Assembly (NCBI GenBank): GCA_016296575.1
Contig: JAEDJA010000022.1
Span: 1 to 41,555 of the forward strand
Length of the DNA: 41,555 nucleotides
From: Treponema sp.
GTDB lineage: Bacteria; Spirochaetota; Spirochaetia; Treponematales; Treponemataceae
Direction: 5' to 3'
Both the position numbers and the translations under genes were made by a program. The notes under the pieces are model-generated. The model ran no database searches. It was not told the DNA's origin and worked only from the letters and a program-made list of their open reading frames with translations. This document shows, in pieces, positions 1 to 8,748 of this stretch (the first letter of the stretch is position 1; each line of letters starts with the position of its first letter).

Positions 1-1
1 A

Positions 2-298
2 CTTTCTGCAGTAAACATTGATGCGGTAACTGTAGAAAAAGGTGCGTTTGAAAGTTGTACTTCATTAACTGCGGTGACAATTGGAAAGAGAGTAAAGGAG
101 CTGCTTAATTATGAAAATACCAACGATTACCATAGTGTATTTCAAAGTTGTAATGTTTTAACTTCTGTGACTTTTGAAAACACTATTGGATGGAATTATA
201 AATACTCTGAAACATCATATTCTCCAATTGATGTTAGTAATGCAGCTACTAATGCTTCTAGACTGAAATATTCATCGAAACCATGGTGCAGATTATAA
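2..298 (+). CDS. BspA-like leucine-rich repeat protein, C-terminal end (partial)
   Basis: The reading frame is open from base 2 and stops at 296-298, so only the last 98 residues are in the window. The visible part carries two copies of the LRR_5 (BspA/TpLRR) pattern: a short F-x-S/G-C-x-x-L-T-x-V-T-(I/F) strand-turn unit, seen as GAFESCTSLTAVTIG and then VFQSCNVLTSVTF. These repeats are typical of surface or secreted proteins of oral and gut treponemes and Bacteroidetes that bind host or other bacterial ligands. After the last repeat the protein ends in a short tail without a recognisable anchor. The N-terminus, signal peptide and repeat number lie outside the window. Confidence 0.7.
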   Translation, partial: LSAVNIDAVTVEKGAFESCTSLTAVTIGKRVKELLNYENTNDYHSVFQSCNVLTSVTFENTIGWNYKYSETSYSPIDVSNAATNASRLKYSSKPWCRL

Positions 299-405
299 AA
301 ACTTGTCTTTTGTAATTGAATCTGGAAGCATTTGAATCAGCGTAGTAATAACCATATAATATAGAAGTAATTGCATTTTGTGTGGTATGAGTATATTATT
401 CTAGT

Positions 406-1461
406 ATGTTATTGGCATTGTTTTCAGGATTGTCGTTTATTCTCTCAGTAATTTCACTTCCTATTATTATAAAAATTTGCCATAAACTTGGTCTGTACGA
501 TAAAATTGACGCAAGAAAAGTGCATACAGGAAAAATTCCTCGCCTTGGTGGTCTTGCCATTTTTGGACCTTTCTTTGTTTCCAGCGGACTTTACTATCAC
601 TTTAATGAAGATATTATGGTTCGCACGGTTCTTCCGCTTTTGATTGCGGGAATGATTGTTTATTCATTCGGACTTATTGATGATCTTTTTGACCTTAAAG
701 CCATCATCAAGCTTATTGGTCAGGTTGTGGCCACTTCAATTGTAGTTTTAAACGAATTCTGTTTTTCTCAGGTTTTTGGATTTACGCTTCCTAAAGTACT
801 CAGTGTAATACTTACTTTCGGCTGGGTTCTGGGACTTATCAATGCCTACAATCTGATAGACGGTCTGGACGGTTTGTGTGGCATGCTTTCCATTACTGTA
901 ATCATTACACTTGGTGTATGTTTTTTAATGTCTGGAAATATTGAATCTTCACTTTGTTTTATTCTTTCTGCATCAATTCTGGGATTTTTGATTTTCAATT
1001 TTCCGCCTGCAAAAACTTTTATGGGTGACAACGGGGCTCAGTTTCTTGGTTTTATGATTGCCATTCTCCCACTGTACTCTTCTTCCAACTCATTTGAATA
1101 TAACAAGGTTCTTATGATGATTGTTCTTGCAGCATTCCCGATTTTTGATACAATTGCTGCAATCTGGAGACGACTTCGTGAACACCGTTCAATCATGAGT
1201 CCGGATAAATCACATCTTCACCACAAACTGATGAATATGGGTTACAGCGGAAAACAGGTGCTTTTCATCATGACTTTGCTTCAGCTGCTTATCTGTGCTA
1301 CAGTTGTGCTTTCGCTTTACCTGGGCTTCAGAAAAGGAACAGCTTTACTTCTGGAAACTCTGGCTTTTGTAACAATATTCTTCTCTGTAATTCACTTTGC
1401 TAATCGTGCAGTGTTGAGTAAACATAATTCAGATAATTCTTCTACCGAAGAGCACAAATAA
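406..1461 (+). CDS. WecA/TagO-type undecaprenyl-phosphate sugar-1-phosphate transferase
   Basis: A 351-residue polytopic membrane protein of the MraY/WecA (glycosyltransferase 4) family, which transfers a UDP-linked sugar phosphate to undecaprenyl phosphate on the cytoplasmic face of the inner membrane, the first step of O-antigen or other envelope glycan synthesis. Family motifs are present in order: RKVHTGKIPRLGG in the first loop, the DD pair in GLIDDLFDL, NLIDGLDGL, FMGDNGAQFLGF, and the histidine-rich DKSHLHHKL typical of the WecA branch rather than MraY. An in-frame TGA at 388-390 fixes the upstream limit; I see no good ribosome binding site before ATG 406. The 3' end overlaps the convergent HAD gene by 70 bases. 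WecA or TagO cannot be told apart from the sequence. Confidence 0.85.
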   Translation: MLLALFSGLSFILSVISLPIIIKICHKLGLYDKIDARKVHTGKIPRLGGLAIFGPFFVSSGLYYHFNEDIMVRTVLPLLIAGMIVYSFGLIDDLFDLKAIIKLIGQVVATSIVVLNEFCFSQVFGFTLPKVLSVILTFGWVLGLINAYNLIDGLDGLCGMLSITVIITLGVCFLMSGNIESSLCFILSASILGFLIFNFPPAKTFMGDNGAQFLGFMIAILPLYSSSNSFEYNKVLMMIVLAAFPIFDTIAAIWRRLREHRSIMSPDKSHLHHKLMNMGYSGKQVLFIMTLLQLLICATVVLSLYLGFRKGTALLLETLAFVTIFFSVIHFANRAVLSKHNSDNSSTEEHK

Positions 1462-2060
1462 TCTGCCCCGGCTTTTTCCAGTTCTTCTTTGTCCCCATAG
1501 CCAAACAAAACTCCTGCGCATTTTATGCCGTTTTCTTTTGCGCCTTCAACATCATGAAATCTGTCACCAATCATAAGAACTGTTTTGGGATCAGGATTTC
1601 CATTTCTTTCGAGGGCGTAAGCAATGACCTCGCTTTTTTTTGAACGGGTTTCATCCATGTTTGAACCACAGATAAAATCAAAATACTGTGCAATTCCAAA
1701 TTTCTCCAGGATTTTGATGGAAAAGTGTTCTGGTTTGGAAGTGGCGACTGAAAGATTGACTCCCTGATTTTTTAGTTTTTTAAGCATGTCTTCAATGCCA
1801 GGGAAAACTGAGTTTTCAAAGAGTCCTTTTTCGCTGTAATATTCCCTGTAAACTTTTACACCTTCATCAATCTTGTTACCGGAAAAACCGAATTGCTTTT
1901 CAAAAGTATAGCGAAGTGGCGGTCCTATGTAGGTGCAGAGCTGTTCGTAAGACGGAACTTCCATTCCGAATGTTTTGTATGCGTGGATGAAAGAGTTTGT
2001 TATGCCGGGTGCCGGATCAGTAAGAGTACCGTCCAGATCAAAAAAAAGATATGAATACAT
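1392..2060 (-). CDS. HAD-superfamily phosphatase, phosphoglycolate phosphatase-like
   Basis: Cytoplasmic HAD hydrolase of the Gph/PpaX type. Motif I is FFDLDGTLTD with the nucleophile and acid aspartates, motif II is the serine/threonine of SVATSKPE, the motif III lysine lies in RSKKSEV, and motif IV is VLMIGDRFHDVEGA. An alpha-helical cap follows motif I. A start at 2072 is possible, but GGAG sits seven bases before the ATG at 2060, giving a protein beginning MYSYLFFDLDG, so I use 2060. It follows the UDG-like gene by 27 bases in the same direction and its 3' end overlaps the convergent transferase gene. Substrate unknown; phosphoglycolate, pyrophosphate or a nucleotide are all possible for this subfamily. 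Confidence 0.85.
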   Translation of the reverse strand: MYSYLFFDLDGTLTDPAPGITNSFIHAYKTFGMEVPSYEQLCTYIGPPLRYTFEKQFGFSGNKIDEGVKVYREYYSEKGLFENSVFPGIEDMLKKLKNQGVNLSVATSKPEHFSIKILEKFGIAQYFDFICGSNMDETRSKKSEVIAYALERNGNPDPKTVLMIGDRFHDVEGAKENGIKCAGVLFGYGDKEELEKAGADYLCSSVEELSELCLLNTARLAK

Positions 2061-2087
2061 TTTATTCTCCATTATAGATTGCGGTTA

Positions 2088-2843
2088 TTATATCAACTTA
2101 TTTTTGTGATACTCACCAAGACTTTCAAGGTTTTGGATCAGTGTGTTTTCAGGATGATTTTTCTGCCATTCGCCAAGATCAATTGTAAAACGGTTCATGG
2201 AAAAATGCTGGTAAACTTTAATTCTGTCCCAATAATCAGAAGTATTTTTTAATGTAAGTGTGTACTGGGAGAAAATACCCTTAGGTTTTAGCTCACCGTA
2301 ACCCACAAGCCAAAGCTGGGGCACATAAAGGTTTTGTTCCAGTGCTTCCCTGCAAAGAGCATTGTGAAGTCTGGCGGTTGCTTCGGCCATCCATACCTGG
2401 CTTTCCTGAATAAGAGCTGCATTTTCAGGATTGGACTTTGCAATCTTATAAAGCATGGCAGTTTTTGCAGAATGTACTGGTGTTTTGTTCAGGATGATAG
2501 CATTTCTTCGAAAATCAACGGCAAGCTCCGGATGTTCACGAAAGAATTTTTCGCCGATTTTTCCAGCAAGTCCAACAAGATATTTTTGATTAATAGAAAG
2601 CTGTTCTTCTTTTCCAGGATTATCACCAATAATCAAAAGACGGATTTCATCATCCTTTGTAATGGAATCCAGAGCAGTATTATATACAATGGGATTTTCC
2701 ACCGGATAGGAAGGCACTCCTCCATCAAGTGCAGTGCGGGCCTGAAGGAGGGGAAGCTCTTTTGCCATGGTGGACCAGCGCTCAGTTTCTTTTTTGAAGG
2801 AAATACGAAAATTTTCAAAGGCTTCAAATTGTTTTTCTGTCAC
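2088..2843 (-). CDS. Uracil-DNA glycosylase superfamily-like protein
   Basis: 251 residues from a GTG start at 2843 with AGGAG nine bases upstream. The sequence LLIIGDNPGKEEQ resembles motif I of the family 4/5-type uracil-DNA glycosylases (G-x-x-PG-x-x-E). A hydrophobic strand, LWLVGYGELK, and a late histidine in YQHFSMNR sit where motif II (HPS-like) would be expected. I see no four-cysteine Fe-S cluster, so this is not a typical family 4 enzyme. The substrate may be a damaged base other than uracil, or the protein may be a divergent family member with another role. It sits between the LysR gene (24 bases upstream) and the HAD phosphatase gene, probably in one transcript. Confidence 0.55.
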   Translation of the reverse strand: MTEKQFEAFENFRISFKKETERWSTMAKELPLLQARTALDGGVPSYPVENPIVYNTALDSITKDDEIRLLIIGDNPGKEEQLSINQKYLVGLAGKIGEKFFREHPELAVDFRRNAIILNKTPVHSAKTAMLYKIAKSNPENAALIQESQVWMAEATARLHNALCREALEQNLYVPQLWLVGYGELKPKGIFSQYTLTLKNTSDYWDRIKVYQHFSMNRFTIDLGEWQKNHPENTLIQNLESLGEYHKNKLI

Positions 2844-2867
2844 AAAAAGTTTCTCCTATAAAATATT

Positions 2868-3761
2868 CTACATGCTTTCAAGAATATTTCTTACAGCTGC
2901 TCCAAGTTTTTTCTGACTTGTGGTTCCGGTTAAATCTTTTTTATAGATGAAACCAACATCGTAGTGGCCAAGAGCATTTCCAGCTTCGTGAATGATAAAC
3001 TCACCTTTGTAAGGTCCATTTTCCAGAACAATGCGGGGAACAAGTCCAATGCCAAGTCCCAGTTGTGCAAGGGCAAGAATGGCTTCGTTTCCTTCTGTTT
3101 CTGCTGCAATTGTAGGATGAACATTGCGGGATTTAGTCCATTTGTCAAAACGTTTACGTGCAAGTCCTGCTTTAGGAAGAATCAGCGGAACTGTAGAAAC
3201 AATATCCTGCGGTGAACCATATACTTCCGTGTATGGACCGTTTTTACAGGCGGCATAAACAAGGGGTGTATGTTCCATAACTACAGTTTCCATGGTGGAA
3301 AGGCCTTCCTCAGGAATAGCAGCAACAGCAAGAAGACAACGGCCGTCTCGAACACTGGCAAGGGCACCTGCTGGGTCACCGGTTTCTACAGAGATTTTTA
3401 TTTTGGGATAACGCTGGTTCAGCTGGCGGATAAAACGAGGCAGAATTGTGTAACAGGCTGTAACGGAAGCATAAAGTGGGAGAGTTCCTGTAATTTCTTC
3501 TGAGTCCTGATCTTCAAGGGAAGCTTTTAGATTTTTCATGCCGGAAAGAGACTGTTCGGCAAAAATACGGAACTTTTCGCCTTCGGGAGTAAGAATCACC
3601 TGGCGATTGGACCGGTCAAGTAGAACGGTGTGCAGCTCATCTTCAAGGCGGGTAATAACACGGCTTAAGGCAGAAGGACTCATATTCAGTGCAGAGGCGG
3701 CCCGACCAAAATGCAGTTCCCGTGAAAGTCGCACAAAGGCTTCCATTTCGTAAAAGTTCAT
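2868..3761 (-). CDS. ilvY: LysR-family transcriptional regulator, IlvY-like
   Basis: 297 residues. The N-terminal winged helix-turn-helix covers roughly residues 1-60 (HFGRAASALNMSPSALSRV), followed by a linker helix and a periplasmic-binding-protein-like effector domain. Resemblance to IlvY, the activator of ilvC in branched-chain amino acid synthesis, is seen in the HTH, in the SVTACYTILP segment and in the late GLGIGLVPRIVLENGP segment. Effectors of IlvY are acetolactate and acetohydroxybutyrate. No ilvC or other ilv gene is in the window, so the target is elsewhere or the role has changed. It is divergent from the YD-repeat-like gene with only 63 bases between, so it may also control that gene. 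Confidence 0.75.
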   Translation of the reverse strand: MNFYEMEAFVRLSRELHFGRAASALNMSPSALSRVITRLEDELHTVLLDRSNRQVILTPEGEKFRIFAEQSLSGMKNLKASLEDQDSEEITGTLPLYASVTACYTILPRFIRQLNQRYPKIKISVETGDPAGALASVRDGRCLLAVAAIPEEGLSTMETVVMEHTPLVYAACKNGPYTEVYGSPQDIVSTVPLILPKAGLARKRFDKWTKSRNVHPTIAAETEGNEAILALAQLGLGIGLVPRIVLENGPYKGEFIIHEAGNALGHYDVGFIYKKDLTGTTSQKKLGAAVRNILESM

Positions 3762-3824
3762 AAAAGCATTTTAATGTAAAGTAAGGGAAAAATAAACACG
3801 ATAATAAGATGAAGGAGATTTCTT

Positions 3825-4655
3825 ATGAAAAAGATTATTATTGCAGCCGCCTGTGCAGTTATTGGTTTTTCTGCCTTTGCACTGGATGTATTTATGTGTG
3901 CACCAATTCAGGGAGTTGTAAGCTCATTTACATCAAAAGAATATACAGTTTACCAGGAATTTGGTGAATATTTCCGCCGTCTTCAGGGTCGCCAGGAACA
4001 TGTTTTGAATTCTGACGGATTTGAAGTAGAACTGACTGAATACACAGCCCGCGATGTTGAGATGGGAAAAATGAAACGTACCTATGATTCTGTAGGTAAC
4101 ATTCTTACACAGTCTTACTACGATGCTGATGCAAAACTTATGTGGCGTGAAGTTACATCTTACAATGGTGATAAAAAAACTGATTCCTGCGATTACAACT
4201 CTGAAGGAGAAATGAAATCAAAGGTTATCTACAAATATGATGGTGAAAACCTGGTAGATGAATCTTTCTATAATTCAAAAGGTGCCCTTACTTGGAAAAT
4301 CATTTACAAATATGATGAAAATAGCCGTCTTGTTACAAAATCCATGTATTCAGCAAACGGTTCCCTTGATGAGGAAGAATCTTATACTTATCTTGAAAAT
4401 GGAAAAATTGATACTATCGTTCATATTGATGCATACCAGAGCACAGTAAGCCGTGAAGTTTTCCGTTATGGAGCAAATGATCAGCTGGTTGAAGTAATCA
4501 ACTATAATGATGGAAATGTTGTAACAAAACGAACACAGTTTAAATTCGACAAAGTGGGAAATGTTATCCGCGTAAGTGAATACAATGTTTCACAGAAATT
4601 CGGAACAACTGTAAACGAACTGGTTTCTCAGACAGACTACAGCTACAAATACTAA
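3825..4655 (+). CDS. Secreted YD-repeat-like protein
   Basis: 276 residues starting at ATG 3825 with GGAG seven bases upstream. The N-terminus is a standard signal peptide (MKKIIIAAACAVIGFSAFA, cleavage after A-x-A). The mature part is built of repeated short strands of the form Y-(D/N)-x-x-G-x-(L/V), for example TYDSVGNILTQSYYDADAKL, IYKYDGENLVDESFYN and IYKYDENSRLVTKSMYS. These resemble the YD repeats of Rhs proteins but in a small stand-alone protein. No catalytic motif is visible. Probably a periplasmic or outer-membrane-associated beta-rich protein of unknown function. It is divergent from the LysR gene and its stop overlaps the convergent methyltransferase gene by four bases. Confidence 0.7.
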   Translation: MKKIIIAAACAVIGFSAFALDVFMCAPIQGVVSSFTSKEYTVYQEFGEYFRRLQGRQEHVLNSDGFEVELTEYTARDVEMGKMKRTYDSVGNILTQSYYDADAKLMWREVTSYNGDKKTDSCDYNSEGEMKSKVIYKYDGENLVDESFYNSKGALTWKIIYKYDENSRLVTKSMYSANGSLDEEESYTYLENGKIDTIVHIDAYQSTVSREVFRYGANDQLVEVINYNDGNVVTKRTQFKFDKVGNVIRVSEYNVSQKFGTTVNELVSQTDYSYKY

Positions 4656-5791
4656 GCTTTTATTAGATAAACTGCGGCTTTTTTGCCGTTTACAAGGACG
4701 TCGGTTCTAAAATCGGCGTCTTTTTTATTTAACAAGAAAGTAGATGAAGTGGCAGAAAACTGGGAGGAAATTTGAGATGAAGCTTTTGCAAATGCCGAAC
4801 GCTGAAAGCATTTTTCGAATGTTTCTTTGGCCGCAGTAAGAATGCAGATTTTTCCTTCCGGCTTGATTACTCTGCAAAATTCTTTCAACATGCCGTCATA
4901 TAGCTCTTCAAGGGCTTTGTCATCGCGGATTTCTGCTTTCCAAAATCCCCATGGTGGATCAGTGATTACAACATCTACAGATTGATCTGCAAGATAGGAC
5001 AGATTAGTTGCAGAACAGGAGTTTACGATAACTGTTTCGCCAGGAATAATACTGTCCTTAGCCTGTCCGATTGATTTTTTCTGAACCTGGAAGTGATGTT
5101 TTAAAGCTTCTACAAGGTTGTTTTCGATTTCGCTGGCATAAATGCAGGATTTTGGAAGCATTTTGTGGATCTGTTTTACAATTCCGCCGTATCCTGCAAA
5201 AGGGTCCAGAATGTTGATGGAACGATTTTTATCCGGCAGAAGTCCTGCAAATCCAGCAAGAAGCGTAACAAATTCAGGACGAAGTTCACCCTGGTTCAGA
5301 TATTTTTCCGTTGACTGCTTTTTTGTCATGCGGAGGGCAAATGCTGAAAAATTTTCCCTACGAGTAAAGAACCAGAATTCGGTGTCACCGCCAAGACGGT
5401 CTGTTTTCATTGTGAAGAACTGGCTTATTGCTTTTTCCATGGAACCGCACATGCTTTTATTCACCGGCATAAACTGGTTTGCCTTGGAATAGCGGATGCG
5501 AAAGCTTTTGAAATGCTGTCTTCGGATTTCCTTTTCAATGATAGATGGAAAATTTCCGTTAAGCATTTTCTTGCACATGGCTTCAAAGCTTAACTGTCCA
5601 CCCCATTCGTTTATAATCAGAAAAACGTTGTTGAAAAAGTCCAGTTTTGAAGCCCGGAAAGGATCTTTATCCAATGAAAAACGTACAAATCCGCTGGTAA
5701 TTTTAATTTCCTTTGCATCAGGAAGAAAATGTTTGAGAACGGATGGAATTACTTTTTCAAAGCCAGGGGCAAAAACGGCAGCCAGTTTCAT
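4652..5791 (-). CDS. THUMP/UPF0020-type SAM-dependent RNA methyltransferase
   Basis: 379 residues. The N-terminal half resembles a THUMP-type RNA-binding region and ends in a segment GDTEFWFFTRRENFSAFALR that is typical of the TRM11/TrmN/RlmL group. The C-terminal half is a Rossmann methyltransferase: SAM-binding ILDPFAGYGGIV, an acidic ASEIENN strand and the catalytic VVITDPPWGFWK, where DPPW is the signature for methylation of an exocyclic amino group in RNA or DNA. The likely reaction is N2-methylation of guanosine in tRNA (TrmN/Trm14-like); rRNA cannot be excluded. It starts six bases after pyrKD on the same strand, so the two are probably cotranscribed. Confidence 0.75.
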   Translation of the reverse strand: MKLAAVFAPGFEKVIPSVLKHFLPDAKEIKITSGFVRFSLDKDPFRASKLDFFNNVFLIINEWGGQLSFEAMCKKMLNGNFPSIIEKEIRRQHFKSFRIRYSKANQFMPVNKSMCGSMEKAISQFFTMKTDRLGGDTEFWFFTRRENFSAFALRMTKKQSTEKYLNQGELRPEFVTLLAGFAGLLPDKNRSINILDPFAGYGGIVKQIHKMLPKSCIYASEIENNLVEALKHHFQVQKKSIGQAKDSIIPGETVIVNSCSATNLSYLADQSVDVVITDPPWGFWKAEIRDDKALEELYDGMLKEFCRVIKPEGKICILTAAKETFEKCFQRSAFAKASSQISSQFSATSSTFLLNKKDADFRTDVLVNGKKAAVYLIKA

Positions 5792-5797
5792 AAGGAA

Positions 5798-7591
5798 TTA
5801 AAGTGCACATCCTCTGAAATCATCAAGAGATTTGAATCCTTTGCGTTTCATGTAGCTTTCAAGTCCGTCAATCATCTGAATCATGGCAAGTGGATTTGCA
5901 AAAGTGGCTGTTCCAACCTGTACTGCGGAAGCACCAACCATCACGAATTCTACGATATCCTGCCATGTGGAAAGTCCGCCAATGGCAATAACAGGAACCC
6001 GTTCATTTTCAGGAAGAGTGTTGATGGCCTGAACCATTTCGTATACCAGACGTACGGCAATAGGTCGAACAGCTGGTCCACCAAATCCAGCCTTGATCTT
6101 GTCAAATACAGGACGGCCGGTTTCAATATCGATGGCAACACCCTGGAAAGAGTTACAAAGACTGATGGCATCAGCACCGTTTTTAATACATGTAAGGGCA
6201 ACTTCATTAAGGTTTGGTGCCTGTGGTGTAAGTTTTACAATAAGAGGTTTTGTTGTAGCGGCCCGGACAGCTTTTACAACACTTTCGGCAAGGTCACATC
6301 GCATACCAAAGGCGGCACCACCGGCAGCAACATTAGGGCAGGAAATATTCAGTTCGATTACAGGAACCTCAGTTTTTTCCAGGAGTTTTGCACCTTCAAC
6401 GTAGGTTTCAATGGAAGAACCTGAAAGATTTGCAATGGTCACTGGTTTTAATGCCAGCATTGAAGGAAGTTCATTTTCGATAAAGTGAGGAATTCCAGGA
6501 TTGTTGAGACCGATGGAATTCATTACACCAGAAGGAGTTTCCCATACTCGAATACCATCGTTTCCCTGGCGTGGTTCAAGTGTAAGTCCTTTGCTGGAAA
6601 TACCACCAAGACGATTTACATCAAAAACACTTTCATATTCTGTTCCAAAGCCGAATGTTCCTGAAGAAGCAATAACCGGATTTTCAAAACGAACACCTTT
6701 AAGGGTAAAGCTTAAGTCGGGTTTTTCTTCACCAGAAATTACTTCAGGATGAGTTGTGAATTTAGAAACAGGACGTGTGATTTTGTTAAAGTCAAGAATC
6801 TTTCCGTCAAATACAGGACCATCTTTACAGCAGCGTTTATATCCTTGTGTTGTAGGAATTGTACAACCAAGACAAACTCCCATTCCACAGGCCATACGGG
6901 CTTCCATACTGAGCCAGCTTTGAATGCCGGCTTCTTCTGCTATCTGTTTTACATAACGAAGCATAGGGGTAGGTCCGCAGGCGTAAACTGCACTGTAGTT
7001 TCCTGATTTGAGTGTTTCGGCGGTAAGTGCACTTGGAAGCATTCCGTGAACACCTATTGATCCATCGTCTGTAGTGATTACAAGTTTGTCTGCCTTTACA
7101 TTGTCCAGTCCATAGGAACCGCTTTTGAAACTGGCAAAAAAGTCGTAGGAGCCTGCCGGAAGTGATTCTGCAAAACCAGCAACTGGAGCAACTCCGATTC
7201 CACCACCAACGATACAGATTTTTGATTTGTCAGCAGGAACTGGAAATATGTTTCCCAAAGGTCCAAGAAGAGTGATGTCATCATCTTTTTCCAAAGACAC
7301 CAATTCTTCAGTTCCCTTGCCTTTTTTAAGAATCAAAAATTCTACGTAAGTTCCGTTTTTCTTTTCAGCATGATAAACACTGATAGGGCGGCCAAGAAGG
7401 CAATTAGATCGTTTTGCGTGAATCATGTAAAACTGGCCTGGAATTGGAATACGCTCTTCAGAAACAGTTACGCACAATTTATAAATGCTGTTTTCAGGAC
7501 GGGCACCAGCCACTGTTTCACAGCCCAAAACTTTTCCATCGGCATAAACCGGATAAGGAACACCATTGCAATCAGTAATATCTGTAATCAT
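5798..7591 (-). CDS. pyrKD: Fused dihydroorotate dehydrogenase B: PyrK electron-transfer subunit + PyrD catalytic subunit
   Basis: 597 residues joining two proteins that are usually separate. Residues 1-285 are PyrK: a FAD-binding barrel with GRPISVYHAE near residue 67, a NAD-binding strand KICIVGGGIGVAP near 125, and the [2Fe-2S] cluster cysteines C235, C240, C243 and C254 or C255 in CGMGVCLGC and YKRCCKDGP. Residues 291-597 are PyrD class 1B: GTFGFGTEY, the catalytic cysteine in ELNISCPNV, the substrate-binding SLCNSFQG and the phosphate-binding VIAIGGLS. The enzyme oxidises dihydroorotate to orotate with NAD+ as final acceptor in pyrimidine synthesis. The fusion fixes the subunits 1:1 in the order K-D. 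No other pyr gene is in view. Confidence 0.92.
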   Translation of the reverse strand: MITDITDCNGVPYPVYADGKVLGCETVAGARPENSIYKLCVTVSEERIPIPGQFYMIHAKRSNCLLGRPISVYHAEKKNGTYVEFLILKKGKGTEELVSLEKDDDITLLGPLGNIFPVPADKSKICIVGGGIGVAPVAGFAESLPAGSYDFFASFKSGSYGLDNVKADKLVITTDDGSIGVHGMLPSALTAETLKSGNYSAVYACGPTPMLRYVKQIAEEAGIQSWLSMEARMACGMGVCLGCTIPTTQGYKRCCKDGPVFDGKILDFNKITRPVSKFTTHPEVISGEEKPDLSFTLKGVRFENPVIASSGTFGFGTEYESVFDVNRLGGISSKGLTLEPRQGNDGIRVWETPSGVMNSIGLNNPGIPHFIENELPSMLALKPVTIANLSGSSIETYVEGAKLLEKTEVPVIELNISCPNVAAGGAAFGMRCDLAESVVKAVRAATTKPLIVKLTPQAPNLNEVALTCIKNGADAISLCNSFQGVAIDIETGRPVFDKIKAGFGGPAVRPIAVRLVYEMVQAINTLPENERVPVIAIGGLSTWQDIVEFVMVGASAVQVGTATFANPLAMIQMIDGLESYMKRKGFKSLDDFRGCAL

Positions 7592-7678
7592 GACTTTATT
7601 ATAGAAGATTTTGCAGGAAAACTCAAAGAGTAAGGCTGAGACGGATTATTGTGTCATACTGAATTAAGTAAAATGGTT

Positions 7679-8011
7679 TTACTTTTTAAAATACTTCTTT
7701 TTTATGATGGAATACCAGATTGCAAGAACAGGAATAAGAATTACGGCTTCTGCAAGTACGAACCAGTAAGGAAAGAATACTCCGCAAAGAAGAAGTAAAC
7801 CGTTAAGGACCCAGATGCTTCCTGCAACAATCCACATAATCAGATTGGCACGATTAAATTTTTTTACATCAGTAATCTGTTTTTCGGTAACATTGCTGCC
7901 GGCCCAGAAATTCAGTGGATTTTTGGAGCGGGATGCACATACGGCCACAATGATAAATCCAAGACCAATTAATTCACAAGCGCAGATAAAAACAACATCA
8001 GTTAAAGACAT
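7679..8011 (-). CDS. Small three-helix membrane protein, DUF3784-like
   Basis: 110 residues from ATG 8011 with GGAG six bases upstream. One hydrophobic helix lies at the N-terminus (VVFICACELIGLGFIIVAV) and two more in the second half (LIMWIVAGSIWVLNGLLLL and a helix near LAEAVILIPVLAIWY). Between them is a polar stretch with a GSNVTEKQITDVKKFN pattern, as in the DUF3784/SdpI-neighbourhood small membrane proteins of Firmicutes and spirochaetes. No function is known for that family. It stands alone between pyrKD and the rubrerythrin terminator. Confidence 0.6.
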   Translation of the reverse strand: MSLTDVVFICACELIGLGFIIVAVCASRSKNPLNFWAGSNVTEKQITDVKKFNRANLIMWIVAGSIWVLNGLLLLCGVFFPYWFVLAEAVILIPVLAIWYSIIKKKYFKK

Positions 8012-8101
8012 TTTCTACTCCATTAAAAAGAAAAGATTGTTTAATTATAACATGCAAATTAAAGAGTTTACAAAAAGAAAAGATTGTTGGCAGGAAAAAT
8101 A

Positions 8102-8146
8102 AGAAAAACCCCCTGTCAAAAATCAAAAGTTCTGGCAAAGGGGGGT
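8102..8146 (-). terminator. Rho-independent terminator of the perR-rbr operon
   Basis: On the minus strand, 13 bases after the rubrerythrin stop, an ACCCCC arm (8141-8146) pairs with GGGGGT (8108-8113) across a 27-base loop. The second arm runs straight into TTTTTTCTT. Confidence 0.75.
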
Positions 8147-8158
8147 CTTAAAAATTGA

Positions 8159-8698
8159 TTAGTAGTTTTCGGCGTGTACTTCGAAGTAGCTCTGAGAATG
8201 TGCACAAGTTGGACAAACTTCAGGTGCATTTGTACCTACAACGATGTGTCCGCAGTTTCTGCATTCCCAAATCTTTACTTCGCTTTTTTTGAATACTTCG
8301 GCCATTTCAACATTTTTTAGAAGTGCACGGTAGCGTTCTTCGTGGTGTTTTTCGATAGCACCAACAAGGCGGAATTTTGCAGCCAGTTCAGGGAATCCTT
8401 CTTTTTCGGCTGTTTTTGCAAAGTTTTCATACATGTCGGTCCATTCAAAGTTTTCACCATCTGCAGCAGCTTTAAGGTTTTCTTCTGTGTCTCCAATGCC
8501 GTTCAATTCTTTAAACCACAATTTTGCGTGTTCTTTTTCGTTATCAGCTGTTTTCAAGAAAAGGGCAGCAATCTGTTCAAAGCCTTCTTTTTTAGCTTTT
8601 GATGCAAAGTAAGTGTACTTGTTGCGAGCCTGTGATTCTCCAGCAAAAGCAGCTTCCAGGTTTTTTTCTGTCTGTGTTCCTTCGTATTTGTTTGCCAT
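8159..8698 (-). CDS. rbr: Rubrerythrin (NADH peroxidase)
   Basis: 179 residues with AGGAG six bases before the ATG. The first ~135 residues are a ferritin-like four-helix bundle with the diiron ligands in E-x-x-x-x-x-x-Y/H patterns (AGESQARNKY, NEKEHAKLW, AIEKHHEERY). The C-terminus is a rubredoxin-like domain with two CxxC knuckles (WECRNCGH and EVCPTCAH) that hold one iron. Rubrerythrin reduces hydrogen peroxide to water in the cytoplasm of anaerobes, taking electrons from rubredoxin or NADH. It follows perR by 50 bases on the same strand, so it should be derepressed by peroxide through the PerR box upstream of perR. Confidence 0.95.
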   Translation of the reverse strand: MANKYEGTQTEKNLEAAFAGESQARNKYTYFASKAKKEGFEQIAALFLKTADNEKEHAKLWFKELNGIGDTEENLKAAADGENFEWTDMYENFAKTAEKEGFPELAAKFRLVGAIEKHHEERYRALLKNVEMAEVFKKSEVKIWECRNCGHIVVGTNAPEVCPTCAHSQSYFEVHAENY

Positions 8699-8748
8699 AA
8701 TTTTCTCCTTTTTGGCTTTAAGATTTATAATAATGCAGGGAAATACCG

